Source: Chloroflexi bacterium CFX6 (GTDB taxonomy: Bacteria; Chloroflexota; Anaerolineae; Anaerolineales; Villigracilaceae). Taken from it: a stretch of 64,000 bases of DNA. The notes under the pieces are model-generated. The model ran no database searches, was not told the origin of the DNA, and saw only the letters and a program-made list of their open reading frames with translations. The stretch is from the NCBI GenBank assembly GCA_030263595.1, contig SZPG01000010.1, positions 28,683 through 92,682 on the forward strand, given 5' to 3'. The position numbers and the translations under genes were made by a program. This document shows, piece after piece, positions 33,472 through 43,027 of the stretch. Within the stretch, counting starts at the first letter, position 1. Every line of letters begins with the position of its first letter.

Positions 33472-35739
33472 ATGGCAAAGTTTACGCGTGAAGACGCACT
33501 CGAATATCATCGTTTGAAGGGCAAACCGGGCAAGGTGGCGATCGTGCCGACCAAGCCCATGGACACCCAGCGCGACCTGAGCCTGGCATATTCGCCGGGC
33601 GTGGCGGAGCCGGTTTTGGAGATCGAGAAGAACCCGCAGGACGCGTATGAGTACACGTCGAAGGGCAATCTCGTGGGCGTGGTCTCGAACGGGACGGCGA
33701 TCCTGGGACTCGGCAACCGCGGCGCGCTGGCAAGCAAGCCCGTGATGGAGGGTAAGGGGGTGCTGTTCAAGAAGTTTGCGGATATTGACGTGTTCGACAT
33801 CGAGGTCAATTCGCACGACCCGGACGAGATCATCAGGGTGGTGGCGGCGATCTCGCCGACCTTTGGCGGGATCAACCTCGAGGACATCAAAGCCCCCGAA
33901 TGTTTTTACATCGAGGAGGAATTGAAGAAGATGCTGGACATCCCCGTCTTCCACGACGACCAGCATGGGACGGCGATCATCTCGTCCGCCGGACTGGCGA
34001 ACGCGCTGGAGATCGTGGGGAAGAAGCACGAGGATATCCGCCTCGTCATCTCGGGCGCGGGCGCGTCGGCGATTTCGTGCGCGGAACTGGCGATCCGTTG
34101 GGGCGTGAAGCGCGAGAACATCATGCTCGTGGATACGAAGGGCGTGGTGTACAAGGGACGCCAGGAGGGCATGAACAAGTACAAGGAAATGCTTGCCGTG
34201 GAGGACAAGGGGCATCGCACGCTGGCGGACGCGGTAAAAGGCGCGGACGTGTTCTACGGTCTCTCCGTGGCGAACGTGCTGACGCCCGAAATGGTCAAGA
34301 GCATGGCGGACGACCCGATCATCTTCGCAATGGCAAACCCCGACCCGGAGATCAAGCCCGAACTGGCGCGGGAGGCGCGCAAGGACGTCATCATCGCGAC
34401 GGGGCGTTCGGATTACGTGAACCAGGTCAACAACGTGCTGGGATTTCCGTTCATCTTCCGCGGCGCGCTGGACGTGCGCGCGAGGCAGATCAACGAGGAG
34501 ATGAAGTTCGCGGCTTCCAAGGCGCTGGCGGCGCTGGCAAAGGAGGACGTGCCGGATTCGGTCATCCGCGCTTATGGCGGCGAGCCGATCAAATTCGGGC
34601 GCGAGTACATCATCCCCAAGCCGCTCGATCCGCGCGTACTGTTATGGGAGGCGCCCGCCGTCGCCGAGACGGGGATGAAGACCGGCGCGGCGCGCAGGAC
34701 GATTGACATCGCCGAATACAAGGAGCAACTTGCCTATCGCCAGGGAGCGGGCGAGCGCATCCGTTACTTCTTCCAGAACAAGGCGCGCACCTCAGGAGGA
34801 AAGAAGCGCGTGGCTTTTGCCGAGGGCGAGGAGCAAAAGATCATTCGCGCCGCGTATCAGGCCAGGGAGGAGGGCATCGCCACTCCCATTTTGCTCGGAC
34901 GCCCGCAGGTGATCCAGAAACACATCGAGGATCTGGGACTTTCCTGGAGTCCGACGGTGCTCGACCCTTACGATTTCGAAAAACACGAGACATACGCTCA
35001 AGCCTATTTCGAACTGCGCGGGCGCAAGGGAGTGACGCTTGCCGTCGCGCGCAAGCGCGTGCGGCAAGCCAACATTCTCGGTTCGATGATGGTCAAGATG
35101 GGCGACGCCGACGCCTTCGTCTCGGGGCTGACCTACGATTATCCCGATGTCATCCGCCCCGCGCTGCGGATCCACCACACCGCGCCAGGCGCGGCGCGCG
35201 CCGCAGGCGTGTACATCATGATCGTGGACGACCGGGTGTACCTGTTCACCGATGCGACCGTGAACATTGACCCGACCGCGGAAGACCTGGCGGATATCGC
35301 CTGCCTCGCCGCGGACTATGCAAGGAAGTTGGAGCTCGACCCGCGCGTGGCGTTCCTCTCCTTCTCGAACTTTGGCTCCACCCCGCATCCCCTCTCGGAC
35401 AAGGTGCGGCGCGCGGTCGAATTGACCAAAGCCCGCCGCCCGGACCTGCTCGTGGACGGCGAGATGCAGGCGGATACGGCCGTGGTCGCCGACATCATCG
35501 AGAACCGCTATCCGTTCAGCAGCGTCAAGGACGCGAACGTGCTGGTCTTCCCGTCGCTCGAATCCGCGAACATCGCTTATAAACTGCTCGCTCGTCTCGG
35601 CAACGCCAAGGCGATTGGACCGATCCTGCTCGGCATGGGCGCGCCGGTCCACGTGCTGCAAACGGGCGACGACGTGAATACCATCGTGCAAATCGCCTCC
35701 GTCGCGGTGATGGACGTGATGAGCCGCGAAGGGAAGTAG
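33472..35739 (+). CDS. maeB: NADP-type malic enzyme with C-terminal phosphotransacetylase-like domain
   Basis: A 755-residue fusion. Residues about 18-150 are the malic N domain (catalytic Tyr in [10 protein letters not shown], Lys in [12 protein letters not shown]). About 160-400 is the dinucleotide-binding domain ([10 protein letters not shown]). About 425-755 resembles phosphate acetyltransferase ([17 protein letters not shown]). It decarboxylates malate to pyruvate, making NAD(P)H. In MaeB enzymes the PTA-like domain usually senses acetyl-CoA rather than catalysing. The ATG at 33472 is chosen for its GGAGG ribosome-binding site over one 66 bases upstream. Confidence 0.95.
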   Translation: MAKFTREDALEYHRLKGKPGKVAIVPTKPMDTQRDLSLAYSPGVAEPVLEIEKNPQDAYEYTSKGNLVGVVSNGTAILGLGNRGALASKPVMEGKGVLFKKFADIDVFDIEVNSHDPDEIIRVVAAISPTFGGINLEDIKAPECFYIEEELKKMLDIPVFHDDQHGTAIISSAGLANALEIVGKKHEDIRLVISGAGASAISCAELAIRWGVKRENIMLVDTKGVVYKGRQEGMNKYKEMLAVEDKGHRTLADAVKGADVFYGLSVANVLTPEMVKSMADDPIIFAMANPDPEIKPELAREARKDVIIATGRSDYVNQVNNVLGFPFIFRGALDVRARQINEEMKFAASKALAALAKEDVPDSVIRAYGGEPIKFGREYIIPKPLDPRVLLWEAPAVAETGMKTGAARRTIDIAEYKEQLAYRQGAGERIRYFFQNKARTSGGKKRVAFAEGEEQKIIRAAYQAREEGIATPILLGRPQVIQKHIEDLGLSWSPTVLDPYDFEKHETYAQAYFELRGRKGVTLAVARKRVRQANILGSMMVKMGDADAFVSGLTYDYPDVIRPALRIHHTAPGAARAAGVYIMIVDDRVYLFTDATVNIDPTAEDLADIACLAADYARKLELDPRVAFLSFSNFGSTPHPLSDKVRRAVELTKARRPDLLVDGEMQADTAVVADIIENRYPFSSVKDANVLVFPSLESANIAYKLLARLGNAKAIGPILLGMGAPVHVLQTGDDVNTIVQIASVAVMDVMSREGK

Positions 35740-35790
35740 GTTGTGAGGCGTCCTGCGGGATACTTCGTATTGTGGCGTGATGCGTGGCGC

Positions 35791-36432
35791 TTATTTCGCG
35801 TTGCGTGATGGAAGTCCCCGGGTTTGCGACTCGGGGATTTCTGTTTTTTTCGCTTCCATCGTCCTCCACCGTTTTATTCCCAGCCATAACCCGGCGGCAA
35901 GGAGGAGGAGTCCCAAAGTCAGCCCGCTGATATTTCCGGTCAGGTCGCTGATCATCTCCCATTGCGATCCGAAGAGGTATCCCAGACTGCCATAGCCGAA
36001 GATCCAGATCGCTTCGCCGAAAAGGTCGTAAAGGAGGAAACGCCTGTAGCCGAACCTGCTCGTCCCTGCGATGAGGTTGACCGGCACAGCAATGCCCGTG
36101 ACGAGGAAGCGCGTCCAGAATACCGCCATGCCGCCCCAGCGATTGAACGTGAGATCCGCTTTGATCCACCTCTCCGAATTTTGAAAGCGGCGCAGGACGG
36201 CATCGCGCGCGTAACGCCCCATCGCGTAACTCAAGCCGTCCCCGGCAACGACGCACGCCAGCGCGATGAGACCGGTGGTGTGCCAGGCAAGGAGTCCCTG
36301 CCGGGCGAATGCGCCGACGGCGATCACGATCAATGTGCCGGGGAAGGGCGCGCCCATCGCGCCGATGAACACGATCGCGCCGAGGATGGGCGCGCCGTAA
36401 TTGATGATCTGAGTCAACAGGAAATCGGACAT
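35791..36432 (-). CDS. DedA-family membrane protein
   Basis: A 213-residue DedA/SNARE-associated protein. The re-entrant-loop motifs are FIGAMGAPFPGTLIVIAVG, with the family's acidic residue replaced by uncharged ones, and FWTRFLVTGIAVPVNLIAGTS, the F-x-R-x-x-P/G region. It has about five helices. DedA proteins are linked to membrane lipid flipping and proton-motive-force-dependent resistance. It follows the small protein gene at 36443 by 10 bases. Its 3' end contains the terminator of the convergent maeB gene. Confidence 0.85.
   Translation of the reverse strand: MSDFLLTQIINYGAPILGAIVFIGAMGAPFPGTLIVIAVGAFARQGLLAWHTTGLIALACVVAGDGLSYAMGRYARDAVLRRFQNSERWIKADLTFNRWGGMAVFWTRFLVTGIAVPVNLIAGTSRFGYRRFLLYDLFGEAIWIFGYGSLGYLFGSQWEMISDLTGNISGLTLGLLLLAAGLWLGIKRWRTMEAKKTEIPESQTRGLPSRNAK
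35815..35850 (+). terminator. maeB terminator lying inside the end of the DedA gene
   Basis: TCCCCG (35815-35820) and CGGGGA (35832-35837) form a stem followed by TTTCTGTTTTTTT on the plus strand. It is placed to end maeB transcription but lies within the last codons of the oppositely oriented DedA gene. Confidence 0.65.
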
Positions 36433-36442
36433 GGGGTTCGGT

Positions 36443-36880
36443 CTATGGAGGGATGGGTCCTATCGGCCGAATGGGCGGATTACGGGGAACGGGGGTCGCG
36501 GTGGGCGTGTCCCGCGTCTGGTATTCAAGGATGGCGGCTTTGACGCTGGCGACGACAAAGTCGCCCGCCTGCGGATAATATTCCTCGTTCAGTTGTTCGA
36601 GGCTTTTCCCGCCGTTGCCCATTGGGGAAATTTCGAGCGCATCGAAGAGCAGCCCCGGCGGAACGTTGTACATCCTGGAAACATACGGCACGGTCATCCA
36701 GCCGCGAATCAACTCCACGTCCGTTTCGACGCGCTCCATGTTCGACGCGGCGATGGGCGGCGGGGAATGTGCGCGGAATTGCCTGAAGGCACGAAGGGCG
36801 CGCAAACCGAAGACCGCGGCGATCGCGAACCCGATGAGGATCATGCCAAAGATCAAAGCGCGTTGTCGTGCGGGGGTCAT
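36443..36880 (-). CDS. Single-pass membrane protein, unknown function
   Basis: A 145-residue protein with one membrane helix near the N-terminus (about 9-31, ALIFGMILIGFAIAAVFG). A soluble domain follows (about 50-125) containing WMTVPYVSRMYNVPPGLLFDAL. The tail is Thr/Pro-rich. The soluble part looks like a small helical module; I do not recognise it. The ATG at 36880 has GGAGCAAAC before it. It lies between the ABC ATPase and DedA genes on one strand and may be co-transcribed with them. Confidence 0.65.
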   Translation of the reverse strand: MTPARQRALIFGMILIGFAIAAVFGLRALRAFRQFRAHSPPPIAASNMERVETDVELIRGWMTVPYVSRMYNVPPGLLFDALEISPMGNGGKSLEQLNEEYYPQAGDFVVASVKAAILEYQTRDTPTATPVPRNPPIRPIGPIPP

Positions 36881-36910
36881 GTTTGCTCCTGCTTCCACAG
36901 TTCGAAAGAT

Positions 36911-38230
36911 TCAAACCTTTTGCGGCTGGGATTGCGTCTCGAGATAGACCTGTTCCCTGTCGTCGTTATAAGCGATCAACTCCGCGTAGCGTCCCCAGTT
37001 GATGAGGGTGTCGAGTTGTTTTTCCGCTTCTTCGGGCGGGAACTCCAGTTCGAGCGCGGTCTGGATCACGTCCCATGTGAGGGAACGGTTTTCAGAATGG
37101 GTCAGCATGTTCGTCAACCAGCGCACCAGGGGCAGGCGGCGGATGCGCGTGGCGAAGATCTCCTTGCGCGCCAGGATGCTGGCTTCGGCAAAGGTCTCGC
37201 CGAGCGGCGTCAGGAGGATGTCGCCTTTCGCGACGGTCGCAAATCCCAGGATCTCCGCGGCTTCCGTGAGGTTGAAGAGGTGATTGGAGTCAATGCCAAG
37301 TTCCTCCGTCAAACGATAAATGTCGGCGCGGTCGTTTGGGAGTTCGGACAGATGCTCGAGCAGACCAGCCAGGTCGGTGATCGTGACCTGCGGCAGAACG
37401 CGCGTGCGACCGGGCTCGCCCGGGGCGGTTCCCAATTCGATGAATTCGGGTTCGGTTTGTCCCGCAAGCATGGCGTACACTTCGTCCACAACCTTCTGGA
37501 ATTCCTCCGACTTGCGCTGGCGGGGATGCGGCAATTCCACCTTCAGTTCGGAGATGATGTGTCCCGGCTCCTTGTCCATAACGACGATGCGGTCCGCCAT
37601 GAAGACGGCTTCCTCGATATTGTGGCTGACCATCAGAATGGCTTTGGTGGGGATGTTTCCGCTCGTCCAAAGTTCCAGTAATTCGCCGCGCAGGGATTCG
37701 GCGCTCAACACGTCCAGCGCGGAGAACGGCTCGTCGAGGCAGAGCAGTTCCGGCTCCACCGCCATGGCGCGGGCAAATCCGACTTTTTGGCGCATCCCGC
37801 CGGAGAGTTCGCGCGGATAGGCGGTCTCGAAACCGTCCAAGCCGACGCGGTCAATCAGGTCCAGAGAGCGAGGCGTGCGGATGTCGGATGGGACATTTCG
37901 GGCTTTGAGCGCCAGTTCCACGTTCTCCAGGACGGTCAGCCAGGGAAACAGCGCGAAGGTTTGAAAGACGATGGTCGCATGCGGATTAACTCCGCGCAGG
38001 GGCTGATCGCGGTAAAGCACCCTGCCTTCGGAGGGCTTTTGTAAGCCGGTGATGATCCGTAAAAGCGTGCTCTTGCCGCAACCGGAAGGACCGAGCAGAG
38101 CCACAAACTCCCCCTCGAAAACCGTCAGGTTGACGTCCTGCACCGCCGTGAAGCGGCGATTCCCACTGGTGAATATCTGTTGAACGTGACGCAGTTTGAG
38201 CAGGGGATTGTCTGCGGTTGTCGAAGCCAT
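36911..38230 (-). CDS. ABC transporter ATPase with AAA-associated C-terminal domain (NitT/TauT type)
   Basis: A 439-residue protein. Residues about 10-245 are an ABC ATPase: Walker A GPSGCGKST, Q-loop FQTFALFPW, signature LSGGMRQK, Walker B LLCLDEPFSALD and switch MVSHNIEEAVFM. Residues about 285-435 are a winged-helix-like AAA-associated domain (ELPNDRADIYRLTEELGI and onward), found on nitrate/sulfonate-type ATPases with a regulatory role. It is encoded 4 bases after the fused permease gene. No binding protein is nearby, so the imported compound is unknown. Confidence 0.92.
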   Translation of the reverse strand: MASTTADNPLLKLRHVQQIFTSGNRRFTAVQDVNLTVFEGEFVALLGPSGCGKSTLLRIITGLQKPSEGRVLYRDQPLRGVNPHATIVFQTFALFPWLTVLENVELALKARNVPSDIRTPRSLDLIDRVGLDGFETAYPRELSGGMRQKVGFARAMAVEPELLCLDEPFSALDVLSAESLRGELLELWTSGNIPTKAILMVSHNIEEAVFMADRIVVMDKEPGHIISELKVELPHPRQRKSEEFQKVVDEVYAMLAGQTEPEFIELGTAPGEPGRTRVLPQVTITDLAGLLEHLSELPNDRADIYRLTEELGIDSNHLFNLTEAAEILGFATVAKGDILLTPLGETFAEASILARKEIFATRIRRLPLVRWLTNMLTHSENRSLTWDVIQTALELEFPPEEAEKQLDTLINWGRYAELIAYNDDREQVYLETQSQPQKV

Positions 38231-38233
38231 GAT

Positions 38234-39955
38234 TTACTCCATTCGATACTTTTCCCCGGCGATCAGGTACATCCGCCGCCAGAACAATCGGTTGATCAGG
38301 ATCACCGCCAAAACCATGACGAGCGTGGAAGCCAGCAATAACGGATAATCTCCCTTCGCCGTCGCCTGCGAGATCAACGATCCGATGCCGGTGGTGAACA
38401 GGGTTTGTCCGCTGAAATGCACGTACTCCGCCACGATGCTGGCGTTCCACGCGCCGCCCCCGGCCGTGATCGCGCCGGTGATGATGTAGGGAAACAGCGC
38501 GGGCAGGATCAACGTGCGCCACCTCTCCCGGCGCGAAAGCCCCAACAGGGCGGAGGTGTATTTCAAATCCTGCGGGATGGCGCTCGCTCCGGCGATGATG
38601 TTGAACAACAAATACCATTGCGTGCCCATCAGCATCAGGAGGATGGCGGCGACGTTCAGTCCGCCCGTCAGGTTGATGAAGACCAGCAAAATGACGGGAA
38701 AGACCGCCGTGGCTGGGATCGCCGCCGTCACCTGGACGATGGGTTGGAGCGTCGCGGCGACGCGGCGATTCGTCCCGATGGCGACGCCGACCGGGATCGT
38801 CCATGCCAGCGCGAGCAACAGGGAGACGGTCACGCGCAGGAACGTCGCCAGCACGCCGATCCCCATTTGCGCCCATTGCGCCAGCGGGATCGAGACCAGC
38901 ATGAGCGCGGAACGATATCCGCCATAAAGGATCACGCCGCCGAACGCGGCAAGGAACAGGATCGTTTTCCAATCCGTTCCTTCCTTCCCCTCCCCGGCCT
39001 CCGCTTTCATGGGCGCGCGGCGGACGATCCACCGATCGAATCTCTCGGACAGGTTTTTCAACAGTGAACTTGCCCACAAAAACAATCGCGAAGTGTGGAT
39101 CAGGTCGTAGAACCACGAAGTGGGCGGATGTTCGCTCTCGGTCATCTCCACTTTGAAACGGTCCGACCATGCCAGCAGCGGGCGCCAGACGAACTGGTTG
39201 AGCGCGACGACGGTCAGGATCAGGGCGGTCAATCCAAACCCGATGGCGCGGAAATTCCCCTGGTTGGCGGCTTCGTGAAGATACGCGCCCAGCCCCGGCA
39301 GGCGGAAGTCGCGTGTGCCGACGGTGAAGATCTCCGCCGCCATCAGGAAGAACCATCCACCCGCCCACGACATCATACTGTTCCAGATCAGGCTGATCAT
39401 GGAGAACGGCAGTTCGAGGCGTTTGAATTTCAACCAGGCGTTCAGGCGAAAGATGGCGCTGGCTTCCCTCAGTTCCCTGGGGATGGTGGTCAACGATTGA
39501 TACCAGCCGAATGTCAGGTTCCATACCTGGCTGGTAAAGATCAGTACGATCGAAGCGAGTTCGGCGGCGATGTTCTGGGGGAATATGGCGTTCAAGCCGA
39601 GCAGAACAACGGGCAAAAAGGAGAGAATGGGAACGCTCTGCAAGACATCCAGCAGGGGCATCAGAATGGATTCGGCGCGGCGGTTGTATGCCGCGACGCG
39701 TCCGTAGGTTAGCGTGAACAGCAATGAAAGCGCGTACGCCGCCGCCATGCGTCCCAACGAAAGCAGGGTATACCCTGGAAGCGCGCCCGGCTCCAAAGAG
39801 ATTTGCGGACCCTCCAAACTGGGCGGCAGTTCGAATGCAAGCCGCACGCCTCCGTACAAGAGTACGGCAATGAGAAGAATGGCGACCACATCCCCCCACG
39901 TGAAGGATCGTTCCATGCGTTCCCTGGGCGGTAGAGCGCTTTGCAGTAAACCCAT
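38234..39955 (-). CDS. ABC transporter permease with two fused permease domains
   Basis: A 573-residue protein made of two binding-protein-dependent permease halves, about 25-275 and 310-570. The EAA-type loops are LREASAIFRLNAWLKFKRLELP in part 1 and LKYTSALLGLSRRERWRTLILP in part 2. So one polypeptide supplies both halves of the channel, where most importers use a homodimer or two genes. The ATG at 39955 is chosen because GGGAGTG precedes it. It follows obgE by 4 bases and precedes its ATPase by 4 bases. Confidence 0.9.
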   Translation of the reverse strand: MGLLQSALPPRERMERSFTWGDVVAILLIAVLLYGGVRLAFELPPSLEGPQISLEPGALPGYTLLSLGRMAAAYALSLLFTLTYGRVAAYNRRAESILMPLLDVLQSVPILSFLPVVLLGLNAIFPQNIAAELASIVLIFTSQVWNLTFGWYQSLTTIPRELREASAIFRLNAWLKFKRLELPFSMISLIWNSMMSWAGGWFFLMAAEIFTVGTRDFRLPGLGAYLHEAANQGNFRAIGFGLTALILTVVALNQFVWRPLLAWSDRFKVEMTESEHPPTSWFYDLIHTSRLFLWASSLLKNLSERFDRWIVRRAPMKAEAGEGKEGTDWKTILFLAAFGGVILYGGYRSALMLVSIPLAQWAQMGIGVLATFLRVTVSLLLALAWTIPVGVAIGTNRRVAATLQPIVQVTAAIPATAVFPVILLVFINLTGGLNVAAILLMLMGTQWYLLFNIIAGASAIPQDLKYTSALLGLSRRERWRTLILPALFPYIITGAITAGGGAWNASIVAEYVHFSGQTLFTTGIGSLISQATAKGDYPLLLASTLVMVLAVILINRLFWRRMYLIAGEKYRME

Positions 39956-39959
39956 AAGA

Positions 39960-41225
39960 TCACTCCCGCCATTCCAATTCGAACTCGTCAATGGACACGG
40001 TATCGCCGTCCTGCACGCCCGCTTTGCGCAACGCGTCCTTTATACCCAGCGCATCCAACACCTTTTGGAATCGCCTCACGGAACCGTCGTGTTCCCAATA
40101 CGTCATCTTCGCGGCGCGCTCGATGGCAATTCCCCTGATGCGCCATTCGCGCGCGCCCTCGCGCGTGATCTCGAACTCGCGCGGGTCCTCCTTTGGTTTA
40201 TAGACCGGCGCGGGCATTTCCGTCGCTTCGGGGAGCGGCGTCGCTTGCAGAATTTGATGCGCTTTGATTAACAGGTCGCGCGTGTTCGTGCGCGCCAACG
40301 CGGAGACGGGCATGAACTCCACCTTGCGCCTCCTGAATTCCCTTTGGATTCTTCCGAGTCTTTCCTGGACTTCGGGCTGGTCCACCTTATTGAGCGCCAC
40401 GATCTGAGGCTTTTTCCCCAAATTCGGATCGAAGAGGGACAACTCGGTATTGATCTGGCTGTAATCCGCGAGCGGGTCTTCGGATAACCCATCGAGCAAA
40501 TGGATCAATACGCGCGTGCGCTGAACGTGACGCAAAAAATCGTGACCGAGTCCCGCGCCGTGCGATGCGCCCTCGATGAGACCGGGAATATCCGCCAGTA
40601 CGACGGTCGTGTCGTCGTCAACGTATGCGACGCCGAGATTCGGCTCCAGCGTGGTGAACGGATACGGCGCGATCTTCGGTTTGGCGTTCGTCAAGACCGA
40701 GAGCAATGTGGATTTGCCCGCGTTCGGGACGCCGATCAACCCGATGTCGGCGATCAGTTTCAGTTCCAGCCTGAGGCGTTTCTCTTCGTAAGGTTCGCCC
40801 TTTTCGGCGGTGCGAGGCGCCTGGTTCCGCGAAGTCGCAAAATGCTGATTCCCGCGTCCGCCGCGCCCGCCTTTGCAGACGATCAATTGCTGGCTTGGCT
40901 GGGTCAGGTCGCCGATGAGGTCGCCCGTGTCCGCGTCGAAGATGACCGTGCCAGGCGGAACGTGAATGACGAGGTCTTTGCCGTTTCGCCCGGTCATTTG
41001 CGAGGGACCGCCGCGCGCGCCGTCCTCCGCTTTGAATTTTTGATTTTGCCGGAACGACGAAAGCGTGTTGAGCGTGGACCTGACCTCGAAGATCACATTG
41101 CCGCCCCTGCCGCCGTCGCCGCCGTCGGGCCCGCCGCGCGGCACATATTTCTCGCGGCGAAAATGCACCATGCCGTCGCCGCCCTTGCCGGACCGAACGT
41201 GGATTTCTACCTGGTCAATGAACAT
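39960..41225 (-). CDS. obgE: GTPase Obg/CgtA
   Basis: A 421-residue ribosome-assembly GTPase. The glycine-rich Obg fold spans 1-158 (IHVRSGKGGDGMVHFRREK). The G domain follows, with G1 GVPNAGKSTL, G3 DIPGLIEGA and G4 NKVD at about 160-330. A C-terminal OCT domain (about 350-421) is also present. It binds the 50S subunit and links ribosome maturation to the stringent response. The ATG at 41225 begins the conserved FIDQVEIHV; upstream codons in the same frame are repeat-derived and not part of the protein. Confidence 0.96.
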   Translation of the reverse strand: MFIDQVEIHVRSGKGGDGMVHFRREKYVPRGGPDGGDGGRGGNVIFEVRSTLNTLSSFRQNQKFKAEDGARGGPSQMTGRNGKDLVIHVPPGTVIFDADTGDLIGDLTQPSQQLIVCKGGRGGRGNQHFATSRNQAPRTAEKGEPYEEKRLRLELKLIADIGLIGVPNAGKSTLLSVLTNAKPKIAPYPFTTLEPNLGVAYVDDDTTVVLADIPGLIEGASHGAGLGHDFLRHVQRTRVLIHLLDGLSEDPLADYSQINTELSLFDPNLGKKPQIVALNKVDQPEVQERLGRIQREFRRRKVEFMPVSALARTNTRDLLIKAHQILQATPLPEATEMPAPVYKPKEDPREFEITREGAREWRIRGIAIERAAKMTYWEHDGSVRRFQKVLDALGIKDALRKAGVQDGDTVSIDEFELEWRE

Positions 41226-41368
41226 GGGATTTATTCTATCCCATTCCTGGATAACGCACTGCATCGCATTTTCGGCTCCCTGCGACCTCCCGTGATTCTG
41301 GACACAGACAGCGCGGATGGCGCGGAGGAAAAATCCAAAAAATTCTGTGTATCGAAAAGCGCCGCGCC

Positions 41369-41418
41369 GCGAGACCACGGTCTCGCGTTTGCCGGGCAAC
41401 ATGAATGTCGCGGTACGA
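41369..41418. repeat. C-family dispersed repeat, copy 2
   Basis: A GCGAGACC-ACG-GTCTCGC stem is followed by ACATGAATGTCGCGGTACGA, which matches copy 1 at 23840-23858. It lies in the 277-base divergent gap between obgE and the FHA gene. Confidence 0.65.
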
Positions 41419-41502
41419 GCAAACTGCATTAACCAAATTGTCAGGCGGGAGGTGGGGAAAACCCGTATTTTTTACCGTGAAATATGGTTATATCATGTCG
41501 GT

Positions 41503-41898
41503 ATGAAAGAGTTACCAAACGACCTCCCCTCCTACGAACAGGGCGTATTCCTGATCGTGAACAGGCAGATCATCCCCCTAAAAAAGAAGGTCACCACACT
41601 TGGGCGACAACTGGAGAATGACATCGTATTTCACGAGGAATTCCTCTCCCGATTCCACGCCGAGATCGTCCAGGAGGACGGGGCATACGTGCTGTACGAC
41701 AAGGATTCCACCAGCGGCACTTTCGTAAATAGCAAGAAGATAGACCGCTGCGTGCTGAATTCCGGCGACCTGATCTCGCTCGCGAACATCAACCTGATGT
41801 TCGTGAACAACAGCCCCAAGATCACCGGCAAGGCTTTGGGAACGACGCAAAGCCTGCACCAGGATGATCCGCCCGGCAGGAAGAACAAAAATGGATAA
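41503..41898 (+). CDS. FHA-domain protein
   Basis: A 131-residue protein dominated by a forkhead-associated domain (about 25-105). The phosphothreonine-binding signatures are TLGRQLENDIVF, LSRFHAEIV and DKDSTSGTFVN. FHA domains bind phosphothreonine peptides, so a Ser/Thr kinase or the adjacent kinases could be partners. The ATG at 41503 is the first that leaves only the FHA segment. The stop overlaps the next gene (ATGGATAA), which points to co-translation with the two sensor proteins downstream. Confidence 0.9.
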   Translation: MKELPNDLPSYEQGVFLIVNRQIIPLKKKVTTLGRQLENDIVFHEEFLSRFHAEIVQEDGAYVLYDKDSTSGTFVNSKKIDRCVLNSGDLISLANINLMFVNNSPKITGKALGTTQSLHQDDPPGRKNKNG

Positions 41899-43027
41899 GA
41901 CACCCTCCATCCTTATCATTGACGACGAACCCGCATTGCGGCTCGGACTGGCGGCTTTGATCAAACGCCACGGATATCGCGTGACCACCGCCAACGACGG
42001 ACACGAAGGCTTGAATAAAGCGAAGGAGATCCTTCCCGACCTCATCCTCTCGGACGTGATGATGCCCCCTCCCAACGGATTCGAAATGCGGCGGCTCATG
42101 AGTCAGGACCCGCAGCTGGCTTCCATTCCCTTCATCTTTCTCACCGCCCGAACCGGGGTGGCGGACAAAGTGACCGGCATCCGCGACGGCGCGGACGATT
42201 ACGTCACGAAGCCCTACGTCCCCGACGAATTGCTGGCGCGCATCGAAGCCGTCCTGCGGCGCGTGGAGCGCGAACAGGCTCGCGGGCGCGAACAGATGCA
42301 GGCGATCGCCCAACAAAACATGGAAAGGTTGAAGCGGGAGATCCTGCAAAATTTCCACCACGAACTGCGGACGCCTCTCACCAACATCATCATGCCGCTC
42401 GAAATGGTGGTGACCAACAAATTCGACACCCCCGAGGAACAGATCCGCTTCATCCGCATGGCGCTCTCCAGCGTGGACCGGTTGGAATCGCTCGTGACCG
42501 ATTTCATTCTGCTGACCAACATTGACCACGGCGACCTCAACCGCATTCGACAGACCATTGACGTGGAGAACCACATCCTCCTGCCGGTGCGAAAGAGGCT
42601 GGAAAGGTACGCGTCGAAGAATCTCGAACTCATCCAGGAGGTCTCCGCGCGAACCGGCATCCTCGCGCCGCGCGCCGAATTCACCCGCGCCATTTTGCAC
42701 CTCGTGGATAACGCCTTCAAGTTCAGTCCCAAAAACGGCAGGGTGAAGCTGACGGTCGAGTCGGGCGCAGACGGAGGCGCGATCGTGACCGTGCAGGACG
42801 AAGGACCGGGCATCCCGGCGGAGTTGCGGGAAAAGGTATTCGAGCGGTATTACCAGATCAGCCAGGGAGACAACCGGGAACACGAGGGCTTGGGAGTCGG
42901 TTTGACCATCGCGCGCGCCGTGTTCGAAAACATGGGCGGAACGCTCAAAATCCTCGACACTCCCAAAGGCTGCCGCGTGCGGGCGACGCTTCCCAACCGG
43001 GGACCCCAGGACGTCGTCTATGGCTGA
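41891..43027 (+). CDS. Response regulator fused to histidine kinase
   Basis: A 378-residue hybrid with the receiver at the N-terminus (about 5-122; phospho-acceptor D55 in LILSDVMMP, K107 in VTKPYVP). The kinase core follows. The HisKA box is NFHHELRTPLT with H157, and the ATPase domain has VDNAFKFSP (N box), VQDEGPGIP (G1) and GLGVGLTIA (G2). There is no sensor or membrane segment, so the receiver itself probably switches the kinase. It overlaps FHA by 8 bases upstream and the PAS kinase by 8 bases downstream. Confidence 0.92.
   Translation: MDKTPSILIIDDEPALRLGLAALIKRHGYRVTTANDGHEGLNKAKEILPDLILSDVMMPPPNGFEMRRLMSQDPQLASIPFIFLTARTGVADKVTGIRDGADDYVTKPYVPDELLARIEAVLRRVEREQARGREQMQAIAQQNMERLKREILQNFHHELRTPLTNIIMPLEMVVTNKFDTPEEQIRFIRMALSSVDRLESLVTDFILLTNIDHGDLNRIRQTIDVENHILLPVRKRLERYASKNLELIQEVSARTGILAPRAEFTRAILHLVDNAFKFSPKNGRVKLTVESGADGGAIVTVQDEGPGIPAELREKVFERYYQISQGDNREHEGLGVGLTIARAVFENMGGTLKILDTPKGCRVRATLPNRGPQDVVYG

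Noticed and set aside
37986..39899. 637-codon minus-strand ORF inside the fused permease
   Set aside because: It is in another frame of the permease, Arg/His-rich and without a domain.
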